64,000 nt of DNA. It comes from Flavobacterium stagni. GTDB lineage: Bacteria > Bacteroidota > Bacteroidia > Flavobacteriales > Flavobacteriaceae. The notes beneath the pieces are model-generated. The model was given only the letters and a program-made list of their open reading frames with translations. It did no database searches and had not been told where the DNA came from. Position numbers and translations under genes: made by a program. Shown piece by piece: positions 9,164 to 18,254 of the stretch (the first letter of the stretch is position 1; the number at the start of each line of letters is the position of its first letter). The DNA lies in contig NZ_SBKN01000003.1 of the NCBI RefSeq assembly GCF_004122105.1, positions 248,001 through 312,000 of the forward strand, given 5' to 3'.

Positions 9164-10262
9164 ATGACAAATACCGAACAAATCAAAGGTATTGTAGAAC
9201 GTCTTGGTGCGTTGAGGAGGTATCTTTGACATCGATGCTAAATTGATCGAAATTACCAACGAGGAAGAGAAAACCTTTGCGCCCAACTTTTGGAACAATG
9301 CCAAACAAGCGGAAGTTATTGTTAAAAACCTGAGATCCAAAAAGAAATGGGTGGAAGATTTTAATAAGGCAAACAATCTTTGTGAAGAATTGCAAATTAC
9401 GTATGAGTTTTTCCGCGATGGCGATGCTTCAGAAGAAGAATTGGATACTGCTTATGACTTGGCCTTTCAGCAAATTGACGATTTAGAATTCCGAAATATG
9501 CTATCCGATGAAGGTGATAGTATGAGTGCCGTGTTGCAAATTACTGCAGGAGCGGGCGGAACAGAAAGTTGTGATTGGGCATCTATGTTGATGCGAATGT
9601 ATTTAATGTGGGGTGAAAAACAAGGCTACAAAATCAAGGAATTAAATTTTCAAGAAGGTGATGTCGCCGGAATTAAAACGGTGACGCTTGAATTTGAAGG
9701 AGACTTTGCATTTGGCTATTTAAAAGGAGAAAATGGGGTGCATCGATTGGTGCGCATCTCCCCTTTTGACAGCAATGCCAAACGCCATACTTCGTTTGCT
9801 TCGGTGTATGTGTATCCTTTAGTGGACGATACAATCGAAATTGAAATTAGTCCTGCTGATATTGAAATCACGACGGCCCGATCCAGTGGTGCTGGTGGGC
9901 AAAATGTAAACAAGGTAGAAACTAAAGTGCAATTGTTGCACAAACCTACCGGAATTCAAATCCAATGTTCGGAAACCCGTTCCCAACACGACAACCGCGA
10001 TCGCGCTATGCAAATGTTACGTTCGCAATTGTATGAGATTGAATTGAAAAAACGCATGGAACAACGTGCCGATATTGAAGCGAGTAAGATGAAAATCGAA
10101 TGGGGGTCGCAAATTCGGAACTATGTGATGCACCCTTATAAATTGGTGAAAGATGTGCGTACCGGACATGAAACGAGTGATGTAGATGCCGTAATGAATG
10201 GCGAACTGGATTCGTTTTTGAAAGCGTATCTCATGATGATGGGACAAAAAGAAGAAGAATAA
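9164..10262 (+). CDS. prfB: Peptide chain release factor 2, with programmed +1 frameshift
   Basis: Translation starts at ATG 9164 and reads 21 sense codons to an in-frame UGA at 9227-9229. The site has every known element: an internal Shine-Dalgarno-like AGGAGG (9215-9220), the slippery CTT codon (9224-9226) and the UGA followed by C. A +1 shift continues the frame at GAC 9228, giving a product of about 365 residues. The main frame carries the stop-codon recognition tripeptide SPF (ISPFDSN) and the catalytic GGQ loop ([10 protein letters not shown]). RF2 releases peptides at UGA and UAA, and frameshifting autoregulates it: scarce RF2 lets the ribosome pause and shift. A terminator follows at 10265. 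Confidence 0.96.
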
Positions 10263-10264
10263 AA

Positions 10265-10290
10265 AAAGCGGTCAGTTGACCGCTTTTTTT
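10265..10290. terminator. Bidirectional intrinsic terminator after prfB
   Basis: AAAGCGGTC and GACCGCTTT pair around a four-base loop and are followed by a run of T. Flanking A and T runs allow use from both sides; the convergent dienelactone hydrolase gene ends here. Confidence 0.85.
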
Positions 10291-11056
10291 ATAAAAATAA
10301 TTCGTTGAGCAATTGTTTGAACGCTTCCCAAGAGCGTTGGTCGGCTTTTTCATTGTAGGCCGCTCCTTTGGAATTATCCGTTCCAGCACCTTTATCGGTA
10401 AAGGAATGTACGGCATTGGCATAATACACCATTTCCCAGTCGGCTTTGGCTTGACGCATTTCATCTTGAAAAGCCGCAATTTCTTCTTTAGGAACATATG
10501 GATCATCCGCACCATGAAGCACTAATACACGAGACGAAATTGGTGAAATAGTACGTGAAGCGTCGCGACCTAAACCCCCATGAAATGAAACCGCCGCAGC
10601 GATAGGCAAGTTCATACGTGCCGCTTCCAAAGCACCGGTTCCGCCAAAACAATAGCCCATTACTACGATTTTGTCTTTGGCTGCACCCAATTGAATGAGT
10701 TGATCATAGGCCAATTGAATACGTTTTTGGTATTCCAAGATATTCTTTTTGAAATACCCTGCTTTTTGTCCTGCTTCTTTATAATCTTTCGGTCGTTGGT
10801 CTACTCCATAAATATCGGCCACAAAAGTATAGTACCCCATTTTTTGTAATTGTTCAGCCGATTCTTTGGCATGAGTGTCAATTCCCATCCAAGCGGGTAA
10901 AATGAGAATACCCGGTTTTCCTTTTACCGCTTTTTGGGGAGTTCCCGAAAATCCGCTCAACACTTGGGATTGATCTTTATATTCAACCGCTTTCAGTTGG
11001 GCGAGCGATATCGAACAAGCCAATAAGCCTACTATTGCAACTAATTTTGTTTTCAT
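10289..11056 (-). CDS. Dienelactone hydrolase family protein, exported
   Basis: A 255-residue protein with a cleavable-looking signal peptide (residues 1-20, ending SLAQ) and an alpha/beta-hydrolase domain. The nucleophile is cysteine, as in dienelactone hydrolases: C136 in MGYCFGG. D185 in HGADDP and H217 in NAVHSF complete the triad. Members hydrolyse lactones or esters, and the physiological substrate here is unknown. The export signal points to a periplasmic location, unlike the cytoplasmic enzymes of catechol breakdown. Confidence 0.87.
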   Translation of the reverse strand: MKTKLVAIVGLLACSISLAQLKAVEYKDQSQVLSGFSGTPQKAVKGKPGILILPAWMGIDTHAKESAEQLQKMGYYTFVADIYGVDQRPKDYKEAGQKAGYFKKNILEYQKRIQLAYDQLIQLGAAKDKIVVMGYCFGGTGALEAARMNLPIAAAVSFHGGLGRDASRTISPISSRVLVLHGADDPYVPKEEIAAFQDEMRQAKADWEMVYYANAVHSFTDKGAGTDNSKGAAYNEKADQRSWEAFKQLLNELFL

Positions 11057-11164
11057 TGGGTTTAATTTTTAATAAAACTACTCCTTTTTGTCAAAAACAG
11101 GTGTTAAAAAATCCGTAAATCAAATGAACGATTTACGGATTTCAAGACTTTTTTCGACTATTTT

Positions 11165-12394
11165 TTAAATGCCCATTTCGATTTGAAAACGGAAATACCA
11201 GTTCCCTTTTTCACTTCCATTTCCATAGTTTAATTGGTCATAAGTTATTTCGGTTTGCAATTTAAAAGCATGCTCCCATAAGTATTTGGTAAGTCCGATC
11301 GTGTATTCTTTTGTATCGGGTGTTTTCATAACAATATCTTTACCTACTTTTTGCAATGAATAACGGGCAATGATTTCATAGTTGGATTTTGTCAAATAAC
11401 TCAATTGATAATCAAAGCCACTACCCACATACACATAATTGGATTGTGTCAAATCGTCAGGATTGAAAGTAATTGCATTTTTTGTGGTAGTGCGCGACAT
11501 ATAACTGGTCATGGCAGCGAATCCTTTGTATTTGAACATTCCGTCCAATAATACCGATTTTAAAGTTCGTTGTTCATACAAATCATCCCCCAATTGTCCT
11601 TGTGTGCGTTGAGCATGATTATTTTGTTGAAAAGCACCTGACAATAGAAGTTTAGGTTTCTTTTCACGCATCAAGTCGCCTTCAAAGTTGGTTCCATCCT
11701 TGGTAAATGTACCAAGTGGCAACAACTCAATTTTACCAGTTAATGCAAGACCTGAGTCTGGACCTTTGGTTGTATTACGGCCTTCACCAGTAGATGCTGC
11801 AGCTTTAACATTATAAGAAAACTTGTCTTTGTATTCGTTTAAATTATGAATTTGAAAACCAAAATCACGATCAATATTAAATCGCGCATTATTAATGGAA
11901 CGATCTGTTAATTGCAAAGCTCCAGAGGAATTCACCCTTTGGCGATTTCCAGGTAGCTTCGTTTGTCCAAAACTAAAATTCCAATGGGTATTGGGACGAT
12001 ACATGATTACCGCATCACGAATAATATTGTAATTATCACCCTCAACCAAAGGACCTGTATCACCGGGTGCGAAAGACAATTGAATCGCATATAAAAATTT
12101 TGGATTTCCCACAAAACCATCGAATCGCAAGCGCAAGCGACGAATTTGCCAATCGTAGCCACCTGTTTCTCCTTCATTATCTATGTAAGAAGCTCTATTT
12201 TGCATACGAAAACGAATATTTAATTGAAATAAACTATCGGGGGTAGTAATTCCTAATCCTTTTCCATAATTATAATAGGGTAAAGTTGATAATCGCAAAT
12301 CATTATCTTTCTTTACTTTTTCTAGTGTTACTTGAGCTTTACTACTCACCGTTATTAATGCGAATAGTAAAAGCATCCATTTTTTAAAATTCAT
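11165..12394 (-). CDS. Phosphate-selective porin O/P-like outer-membrane protein
   Basis: A 409-residue protein with a signal peptide (about residues 1-20) and a long beta-strand-rich barrel ending in an aromatic/hydrophobic C-terminus (WYFRFQIEMGI). The pattern QNRASYIDNEGETGGYDWQ followed by RRLRLRFDGFVGNPKFLYAIQ is that of the OprO/OprP family. It lies directly downstream of the PiT transporter and DUF47 genes, supporting a role in phosphate passage across the outer membrane. A terminator between it and PiT suggests at least partly separate expression. Confidence 0.87.
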   Translation of the reverse strand: MNFKKWMLLLFALITVSSKAQVTLEKVKKDNDLRLSTLPYYNYGKGLGITTPDSLFQLNIRFRMQNRASYIDNEGETGGYDWQIRRLRLRFDGFVGNPKFLYAIQLSFAPGDTGPLVEGDNYNIIRDAVIMYRPNTHWNFSFGQTKLPGNRQRVNSSGALQLTDRSINNARFNIDRDFGFQIHNLNEYKDKFSYNVKAAASTGEGRNTTKGPDSGLALTGKIELLPLGTFTKDGTNFEGDLMREKKPKLLLSGAFQQNNHAQRTQGQLGDDLYEQRTLKSVLLDGMFKYKGFAAMTSYMSRTTTKNAITFNPDDLTQSNYVYVGSGFDYQLSYLTKSNYEIIARYSLQKVGKDIVMKTPDTKEYTIGLTKYLWEHAFKLQTEITYDQLNYGNGSEKGNWYFRFQIEMGI

Positions 12395-12449
12395 TGTGTT
12401 GTTGATTTAGTAGTTAATTATTTGTTTACAATTTGAAAATAGTTTCTTA

Positions 12450-12496
12450 ACCCTTCTGGAAAGGGTACAAAAAAAGCCGACAATTCCTGTCGGCTC
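12450..12496 (-). terminator. Intrinsic terminator downstream of PiT
   Basis: AGCCGACA and TGTCGGCT (about 12475-12495) pair and, on the minus strand, run into a T-tract. A second small hairpin, ACCCTT/AAGGGT (12450-12466), follows. This separates the PiT transcript from the porin gene. Confidence 0.75.
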
Positions 12497-12508
12497 AAGT
12501 ATAAATAT

Positions 12509-13834
12509 TTATATAAAAATATTGATAATATAATATGTAATTGCGGCCATCAAAGCAGAGACTGGAATCGTTAATATCCATGCCCACAATAAATTAATGG
12601 TAACTCCCCAGCGTACAGCAGAAACCCTTTTGGTTACACCTACACCAATGATTGAACCCGTAATGGTATGTGTAGTAGAAACGGGAATTTTAAAATGCTC
12701 CGTAGAGAATAATGTCAGAGCTCCCGCAGATTCAGCCACTACGCCTTCAAAAGCATTTACTTTGGTGATTTTGGAACCCATCGTTTTCACAATTTTCCAA
12801 CCTCCACTTAGCGTTCCTAAACCGATGACAGTATAACATACTAATGGGATCCATTCGGGCATCTGACTCTTGATTCCTTTTTCTTCATTAGGCAATACCA
12901 CCTGCAACCATTCTGGCATTGATAACACATCTTGGTGTGTAGTATTTAAATAAACAGCAACTGCAGCGGCGATAATACCCATCACTTTTTGCGAGTCATT
13001 GCCTCCATGGCCTAAACTAAAGGAAGCTGAAGATAATAACTGCATTCGTTTTAGTATGGATTCTGCTTTAGAGGCTGAGAATCGGCTAAATACTAAATTG
13101 AAAATGGCTAGACTATAGAAAATGATAGCTACTAAAAGCCATTTGATGTTATGGGGTTCAGTGACAACCGACCAAAAATGACTTTCAAATCGTGGTTTTT
13201 CAATTTTATCATACCCTTTCATCACAGTAAACAAGAACCAAAAGACTAAGGTCATTAATGCAACAGTAAAGATTTTAGGTCCGATTGCTTTACGTGAGGA
13301 ATACATCATCCATAATGAGATGAAGTACGATATAATCATCCCGACTAAAGGCGCTAATACGATAAATGAAATCACAATTAATACCCCACTGGGTAATAAA
13401 TCCCCTTCTTTGGGGGCTTTATACCAGGTTACAATTCCCCATCCTGTATGCTCTAAATCGGTTACTTTTCCTGAAAACCCATGAGCAATCGCTGCCCCTG
13501 CAAATCCACCAATTAAGGTGTGTGATGAGGATGAAGGAATTCCTTTCCACCACGTTAATAAGTTCCAAATTATTGCGGCGATAATCCCCGCTAGAATAAC
13601 CGTCAAATCCAAACTGTCGGTTTTTGCAGTTTTAGCTACCGTGTCGGCAACTCCAAATCCAAAAACCCAATACGCTAGGAAATTGAAGAAAGCAGCCCAA
13701 AGTACCGCCTGAAATGGGGTTAACACTTTGGTCGCTACAATCGTTGCAATAGAATTAGCTGCATCATGGAATCCATTGATGTAGTCAAATGCTAAAGCAA
13801 GAATGATAATGACTATTAATAAAGTAAATTCCAT
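12509..13834 (-). CDS. PiT family inorganic phosphate transporter
   Basis: A 441-residue inner-membrane protein with about ten transmembrane segments. It carries the duplicated PiT signature: an N-terminal DYINGFHDAANSIATI (about residues 17-32) and an internal GHGGNDSQKVMGIIAA, with a late VSTTHTITGSIIGVG. PiT carriers symport phosphate (often as metal-phosphate) with protons or sodium. The gene starts 10 bp after the DUF47 gene, forming the usual DUF47-PiT operon in which the DUF47 protein is thought to regulate transport. A phosphate-selective porin gene follows. Confidence 0.93.
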   Translation of the reverse strand: MEFTLLIVIIILALAFDYINGFHDAANSIATIVATKVLTPFQAVLWAAFFNFLAYWVFGFGVADTVAKTAKTDSLDLTVILAGIIAAIIWNLLTWWKGIPSSSSHTLIGGFAGAAIAHGFSGKVTDLEHTGWGIVTWYKAPKEGDLLPSGVLIVISFIVLAPLVGMIISYFISLWMMYSSRKAIGPKIFTVALMTLVFWFLFTVMKGYDKIEKPRFESHFWSVVTEPHNIKWLLVAIIFYSLAIFNLVFSRFSASKAESILKRMQLLSSASFSLGHGGNDSQKVMGIIAAAVAVYLNTTHQDVLSMPEWLQVVLPNEEKGIKSQMPEWIPLVCYTVIGLGTLSGGWKIVKTMGSKITKVNAFEGVVAESAGALTLFSTEHFKIPVSTTHTITGSIIGVGVTKRVSAVRWGVTINLLWAWILTIPVSALMAAITYYIINIFI

Positions 13835-13844
13835 CGAAACTGAA

Positions 13845-14489
13845 TTAAGAATGTTTCACAGAAATTTGTTCCATTACATTGGATACACTTTTACATTTAT
13901 CCGTTGCCATTTCTAAAGAAGACAACACTTCTTTGTATTTGATAATGTTTTTAGCATCCGTTTCATTTTCAAAAATGTCTGCTACTGCTTTATCAAAAAC
14001 AGAATCCGCTTTGCTTTCTAATTTATTGATTTTTTTGCACGTATCCTTAATTGCCTTAGGGTCTTTCAAGTCCTTAAGTTCTTTGATGCCAACTGCGATT
14101 AATTGACAAGCTTCTAAGTTGATTTCCGTCAATTTACGAATCGACTTCGTGATTTTTTCAACCTGATACAAACGTATACGACTTGCCGCACCGTGCATAT
14201 TGTCTGCTACGTTATCAATAGCTTTAATTAAGGAGTGGATATCTTCACGATCAAAAGGCGTGATAAAATTACGACTCAATTCTAAATGCGTTTTGTGCGC
14301 TATATCTTCAATTTCAGCTTCTAATTCTTCTACTTTTTTAAACAATTCTTCGCGCTCACCTTTCGGTGCATTAACAGCATCGTGTAACGTACTTGCCATT
14401 ATCGTTAATTGTTTTGAAGCCTTCTCAAATAATGGGAAGAATTTTTTATCTTTTGGGACAAAAAATTGAAATACACTGTTTAAGGACAT
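13845..14489 (-). CDS. DUF47 (PhoU-like) phosphate transport regulator
   Basis: A 214-residue all-helical cytoplasmic protein of the TIGR00153/DUF47 family, structurally related to PhoU. It shows the FDREDIHSLIKAIDNVADNM motif (about residues 78-97), whose acidic residues bind metal in the family. Genetic linkage to PiT transporters is the rule, and it is the first gene of a PiT operon here. It is divergent from the carboxylase gene at 14665. Confidence 0.9.
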   Translation of the reverse strand: MSLNSVFQFFVPKDKKFFPLFEKASKQLTIMASTLHDAVNAPKGEREELFKKVEELEAEIEDIAHKTHLELSRNFITPFDREDIHSLIKAIDNVADNMHGAASRIRLYQVEKITKSIRKLTEINLEACQLIAVGIKELKDLKDPKAIKDTCKKINKLESKADSVFDKAVADIFENETDAKNIIKYKEVLSSLEMATDKCKSVSNVMEQISVKHS

Positions 14490-14604
14490 TTGTTTTGATT
14501 TTAAATTCGGTGCAAATGTATTTTAACAATGTTAAATTAATATTAACAAATGAATAAGTCGAAGTTATGTTTTAATACTAAATTAACCTTGTGCTAACAT
14601 CTAA

Positions 14605-14637
14605 TTTGGATTCAATGAAAACGTTTTCGTACTTTAG
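14605..14637 (+). promoter_or_regulatory. Bacteroidota-type promoter of the carboxylase gene
   Basis: TTTG (14605-14608) and TACTTTAG (14630-14637) are separated by 21 bp. The -7 element has one mismatch to TAnnTTTG. The ATG is at 14665. Confidence 0.5.
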
Positions 14638-14664
14638 CGACACCAAAAAAGAAATGACTGCCCT

Positions 14665-16293
14665 ATGGACTTAAACTTCAATAAAAACGAAGATCACAAC
14701 AAACTTTTACTCTCCGATCTCAAGCAAAAATTTGCTAAAGTCAAACTCGGTGGCGGCGAAAAACGCATTGAGAAATTACACGCTGAAGGTAAAATGACAG
14801 CCAGAGAACGTATCGATTATTTACTCGACAAAGATAGCAAATCGATAGAAATTGGGGCCTTTGCTGGAGACGGAATGTATCTCGAACATGGCGGTTGTCC
14901 TTCGGGAGGTGTAGTTGTAAAAATAGGCTACATTCAAGGAAAACAATGTATCGTAGTGGCCAATGACGCTACCGTAAAAGCGGGCGCTTGGTTTCCCATT
15001 ACTGGAAAGAAAAACTTACGCGCACAAGAAATTGCTATAGAAAATCGATTGCCCATTATTTATTTGGTTGATTCCGCTGGGGTTTATCTTCCGATGCAAG
15101 ATGAAATCTTTCCAGATAAAGAACACTTCGGTCGAATTTTCCGTAACAACGCCATCATGAGCAGCATGGGAATTACCCAAATTGCAGCCGTTATGGGCAG
15201 TTGTGTCGCTGGTGGAGCGTATCTGCCTATCATGAGTGATGAAGCTCTTATTGTAGACAAGACGGGAAGTATTTTCTTGGCAGGAAGTTATTTAGTAAAA
15301 GCAGCTATTGGTGAAAATATTGATAATGAAACCTTAGGCGGTGCCACAACCCACTGTGAAATTTCGGGTGTAACTGATTACAAAGCCAAAGATGATAAAG
15401 ATGCTTTGGACCGTATTCGTTCGGTGGTAGGCAAAATTGGTGATTATGAAAAAGCCGGGTTTAATCGTGTGAAATCTGAAAAACCTGCTTTAGAACCGAC
15501 CGACATTTACGGAATTTTACCCAAATCCCGCTCAGATCAATACGATATGATGGAAATCATTAAACGTATGGTCGACAATTCTGAAGTGGATGAATACAAA
15601 GCAGGCTACGGTCAGTCCATTATTACTTGCTATGCCCGAATTGACGGTTGGGCAGTCGGAATTGTAGCCAACCAACGTACGGTATCCAAAACCAAAAAAG
15701 GAGAATTGCAGTTTGGCGGTGTGATATATTCCGATAGTGCCGATAAAGCCACGCGTTTTATTGCCAATTGTAATCAAAAGAAAATCCCGTTGGTTTTTCT
15801 ACAAGATGTTACCGGATTTATGGTCGGTTCCAAAAGTGAACACGGCGGAATCATTAAGGATGGTGCCAAAATGGTGAACGCCGTTTCTAATTCGGTGGTT
15901 CCTAAATTTACCATTGTCATTGGAAATTCCTATGGTGCTGGAAATTATGCCATGTGTGGAAAAGCGTATGACCCAAGATTAATTGCGGCTTGGCCTAGTG
16001 CTGAATTGGCCGTTATGGGTGGTGCACAAGCGGCAAAAGTGTTGATGCAAATTGAAGCCGCTTCCCTAAAAGCCAAAGGTGAATTGGTTGACGCGCAAAA
16101 AGAACAAGAGTTGTTTGATAAAATAAAAGCGCGCTATGATGCGCAGGTGTCACCATATTATGCTGCTGCCCGACTTTGGACGGATGGAATTATCGATCCA
16201 TTAGATACCCGCACTTGGATTTCTATGGGAATTGAAGCGGCTAACCACGCACCTATTGAAAAGAAATTTAATTTAGGAGTAATCCAAGTTTGA
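14665..16293 (+). CDS. Acyl-CoA carboxylase carboxyltransferase (beta) subunit
   Basis: A 542-residue biotin-dependent carboxyltransferase with two crotonase-like halves. The first half carries GAFAGDGMYLEHGGCPSGG and the acyl-CoA oxyanion motif GSCVAGGAYLPIMSDE. The second carries LQDVTGFMVG and GNSYGAGNYAMCGKAYDPR. It transfers the carboxyl from biotin to propionyl-, acetyl- or methylcrotonyl-CoA; substrate cannot be fixed by eye, although the extended YLEHGG region is closest to the methylcrotonyl/propionyl type. No biotin carboxylase or carrier gene is adjacent. The stop overlaps the start of the next gene. Confidence 0.87.
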   Translation: MDLNFNKNEDHNKLLLSDLKQKFAKVKLGGGEKRIEKLHAEGKMTARERIDYLLDKDSKSIEIGAFAGDGMYLEHGGCPSGGVVVKIGYIQGKQCIVVANDATVKAGAWFPITGKKNLRAQEIAIENRLPIIYLVDSAGVYLPMQDEIFPDKEHFGRIFRNNAIMSSMGITQIAAVMGSCVAGGAYLPIMSDEALIVDKTGSIFLAGSYLVKAAIGENIDNETLGGATTHCEISGVTDYKAKDDKDALDRIRSVVGKIGDYEKAGFNRVKSEKPALEPTDIYGILPKSRSDQYDMMEIIKRMVDNSEVDEYKAGYGQSIITCYARIDGWAVGIVANQRTVSKTKKGELQFGGVIYSDSADKATRFIANCNQKKIPLVFLQDVTGFMVGSKSEHGGIIKDGAKMVNAVSNSVVPKFTIVIGNSYGAGNYAMCGKAYDPRLIAAWPSAELAVMGGAQAAKVLMQIEAASLKAKGELVDAQKEQELFDKIKARYDAQVSPYYAAARLWTDGIIDPLDTRTWISMGIEAANHAPIEKKFNLGVIQV

Positions 16294-16559
16294 TGAGCAA
16301 AATACAAATTCGAATACTTGAAATCTTTGGAACGCTCCTCGTGGGTGTTCCTTTTTGTTTGTGGGCTTCCCATTTTCTTTTTTTTGAGGAAGGAAATTGT
16401 ATAGAAAGAAGTTTTCCCTTTTTTAACCCAATTTATGATCTTTTTTTTGAGGGGTATCACGACGAACCCAACGGTTATTTCTTTATCCTTCTACTTATTC
16501 TAAGTTATGGTTGTTCAAAAATGTTCATCTTTGCATTGCGAAAGTTGTTTCGATTTTGA
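16293..16559 (+). CDS. Small hypothetical membrane protein
   Basis: An 88-residue protein with two predicted transmembrane helices (about residues 9-30 and 58-78), separated by an aromatic, acidic loop. I do not recognise the family. The ATG at 16293 overlaps the carboxylase stop (TGATG), which suggests translational coupling and is why I prefer it to the TTG at 16290. The pseudouridine synthase gene follows 8 bp later. Confidence 0.6.
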   Translation: MSKIQIRILEIFGTLLVGVPFCLWASHFLFFEEGNCIERSFPFFNPIYDLFFEGYHDEPNGYFFILLLILSYGCSKMFIFALRKLFRF

Positions 16560-16567
16560 AAAAAAGA

Positions 16568-18229
16568 ATGCCTGATTTATTCCAAAAGTTTGAAAAACCT
16601 TTCTCCGAACATCCCGTTCCGGAGCGATTTACCTTTCCTTTTTATTACGACCCTCATCCGCTGAGTCTTGAGGCAGCACGTTTACTTCAGGAGTATTTGA
16701 AAAACCAAACCGATTTTGAGCACAACTTCGGACTTAATGAAGGACAATCGGGAATGGTGATTGGTAAAATGTTTGGGGTGTTGGTGGTTAAAAATGAATG
16801 GGGCGAACTAGGCTATTTATGGGCCTTTTCAGGAAAACTAGCCGATCAAAATCATTGGCCCAAATTTGTTCCTACGGTTTACGACATGCTGGAAGATAAT
16901 GGCTACTTTAAAGTGGAAGAACGTATACTTAATAATCTTAATTTAAAAATTGAAAATCTCGAGAATTCAGAAGATTATAAAAATTTACTTGAAGCAACTA
17001 ACAAAGCAGAATTTGATGCCTATGAAGCGATTACTACCTTTAAACAATCCATCAAAAATGCAAAAAAAGAACGGGCTTTATATCGTGAAAAGCATCCTAA
17101 TTTGAATGATGAAGATGCATTACAATTAATTCAAGTCAGTCAATTAGAAAGTATTCGCTTGCGACAATTACAACTGGATTGGAAAGATAAAATTGCTTCA
17201 CTTACAGCTGCATTGACGCAATTTGAAGATCAAATCAATCTACTCAAAGAAGAACGCCGAAACCGTTCCGCCTCGTTACAGCAACAATTATTTTCTGAAT
17301 ATGCGTTTCTAAATCAATACGGCACAACCAAAAGTTTGCAAACTATTTTTCAAGGGAATCCTCCTGCAGGTGCTGGCGAATGTGCTGCACCCAAATTGTT
17401 GCATTATGCGTTTCAAAACAAATTAAGACCATTGGCTATGGCCGAATTTTGGTGGGGTCAATCGCCCAAGTCTGAAGTGCGCAAACACGGTCAATTTTAT
17501 CCCGCTTGTACAGGTAAATGCGAACCCATTCTTGGACATATGTTGGAAGGAATTCCACTAGAAGATAATCCGTTCTTGGTCAATCTAGGCGCCAATAAAT
17601 CCTTAGAAATCATCTATGAAGACGAATGGATTCTAGCGGTAAACAAGCCCACTGATTTGCTTTCTACACCCGGAAAAAATATTGCGGATTCTGTATATAC
17701 ACGATTGAAAGGGATGTATCCACAAGCTACGGGACCGTTGATTGTGCATCGACTAGATATGGCCACATCGGGAATTCTTTTATGTGCTAAAGATGAACAA
17801 ACCTACAAGTTGTTGCAAGCACAATTTATAAAAAGAAAAATTCAAAAAAAATATACCGCCCTATTATCGGGTTTACTGAATAATGAATCAGGGATAATTG
17901 AACTTCCACTTCGTTTAGATATTGATAACCGACCTTTTCAAATCGTTTGTCATGAATATGGAAAGCCTGCAATAACCCATTGGAAAAAGGTAAAAACCAT
18001 TAATAATCAAACAGTTGTGGAATTTACTCCTATTACAGGAAGAACTCATCAATTACGAGTTCATGCAGCACATGTAGAAGGTTTACATACGCCAATCGTC
18101 GGTGATGATTTATATGGCACCAAGGGAAGTCGTTTGCATCTTCATGCCACTCAATTAAACTTTTGGCATCCGTATGAAAAAAAAGAAATCATGCTTTTTG
18201 TTCCTGCACCATTTGTAGAAATTGAGTAA
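16568..18229 (+). CDS. RluA-family pseudouridine synthase with long N-terminal extension
   Basis: A 553-residue protein. The C-terminal third is a RluA-type catalytic domain: ILAVNKPTDLLSTPG, the catalytic aspartate in VHRLDMATSG and GRTHQLRVH. The N-terminal 330 residues contain a conserved flavobacterial segment, a coiled coil (about residues 130-250) and a cysteine-containing PACTGKCEPI element. This long form modifies uridines in 23S rRNA or tRNA. The start at ATG 16568 gives the sequence MPDLFQKFEKPF; an upstream in-frame start would overlap the previous gene. Confidence 0.87.
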   Translation: MPDLFQKFEKPFSEHPVPERFTFPFYYDPHPLSLEAARLLQEYLKNQTDFEHNFGLNEGQSGMVIGKMFGVLVVKNEWGELGYLWAFSGKLADQNHWPKFVPTVYDMLEDNGYFKVEERILNNLNLKIENLENSEDYKNLLEATNKAEFDAYEAITTFKQSIKNAKKERALYREKHPNLNDEDALQLIQVSQLESIRLRQLQLDWKDKIASLTAALTQFEDQINLLKEERRNRSASLQQQLFSEYAFLNQYGTTKSLQTIFQGNPPAGAGECAAPKLLHYAFQNKLRPLAMAEFWWGQSPKSEVRKHGQFYPACTGKCEPILGHMLEGIPLEDNPFLVNLGANKSLEIIYEDEWILAVNKPTDLLSTPGKNIADSVYTRLKGMYPQATGPLIVHRLDMATSGILLCAKDEQTYKLLQAQFIKRKIQKKYTALLSGLLNNESGIIELPLRLDIDNRPFQIVCHEYGKPAITHWKKVKTINNQTVVEFTPITGRTHQLRVHAAHVEGLHTPIVGDDLYGTKGSRLHLHATQLNFWHPYEKKEIMLFVPAPFVEIE

Positions 18230-18254
18230 GTTTGAATCATAAAATCGTCTTGCT

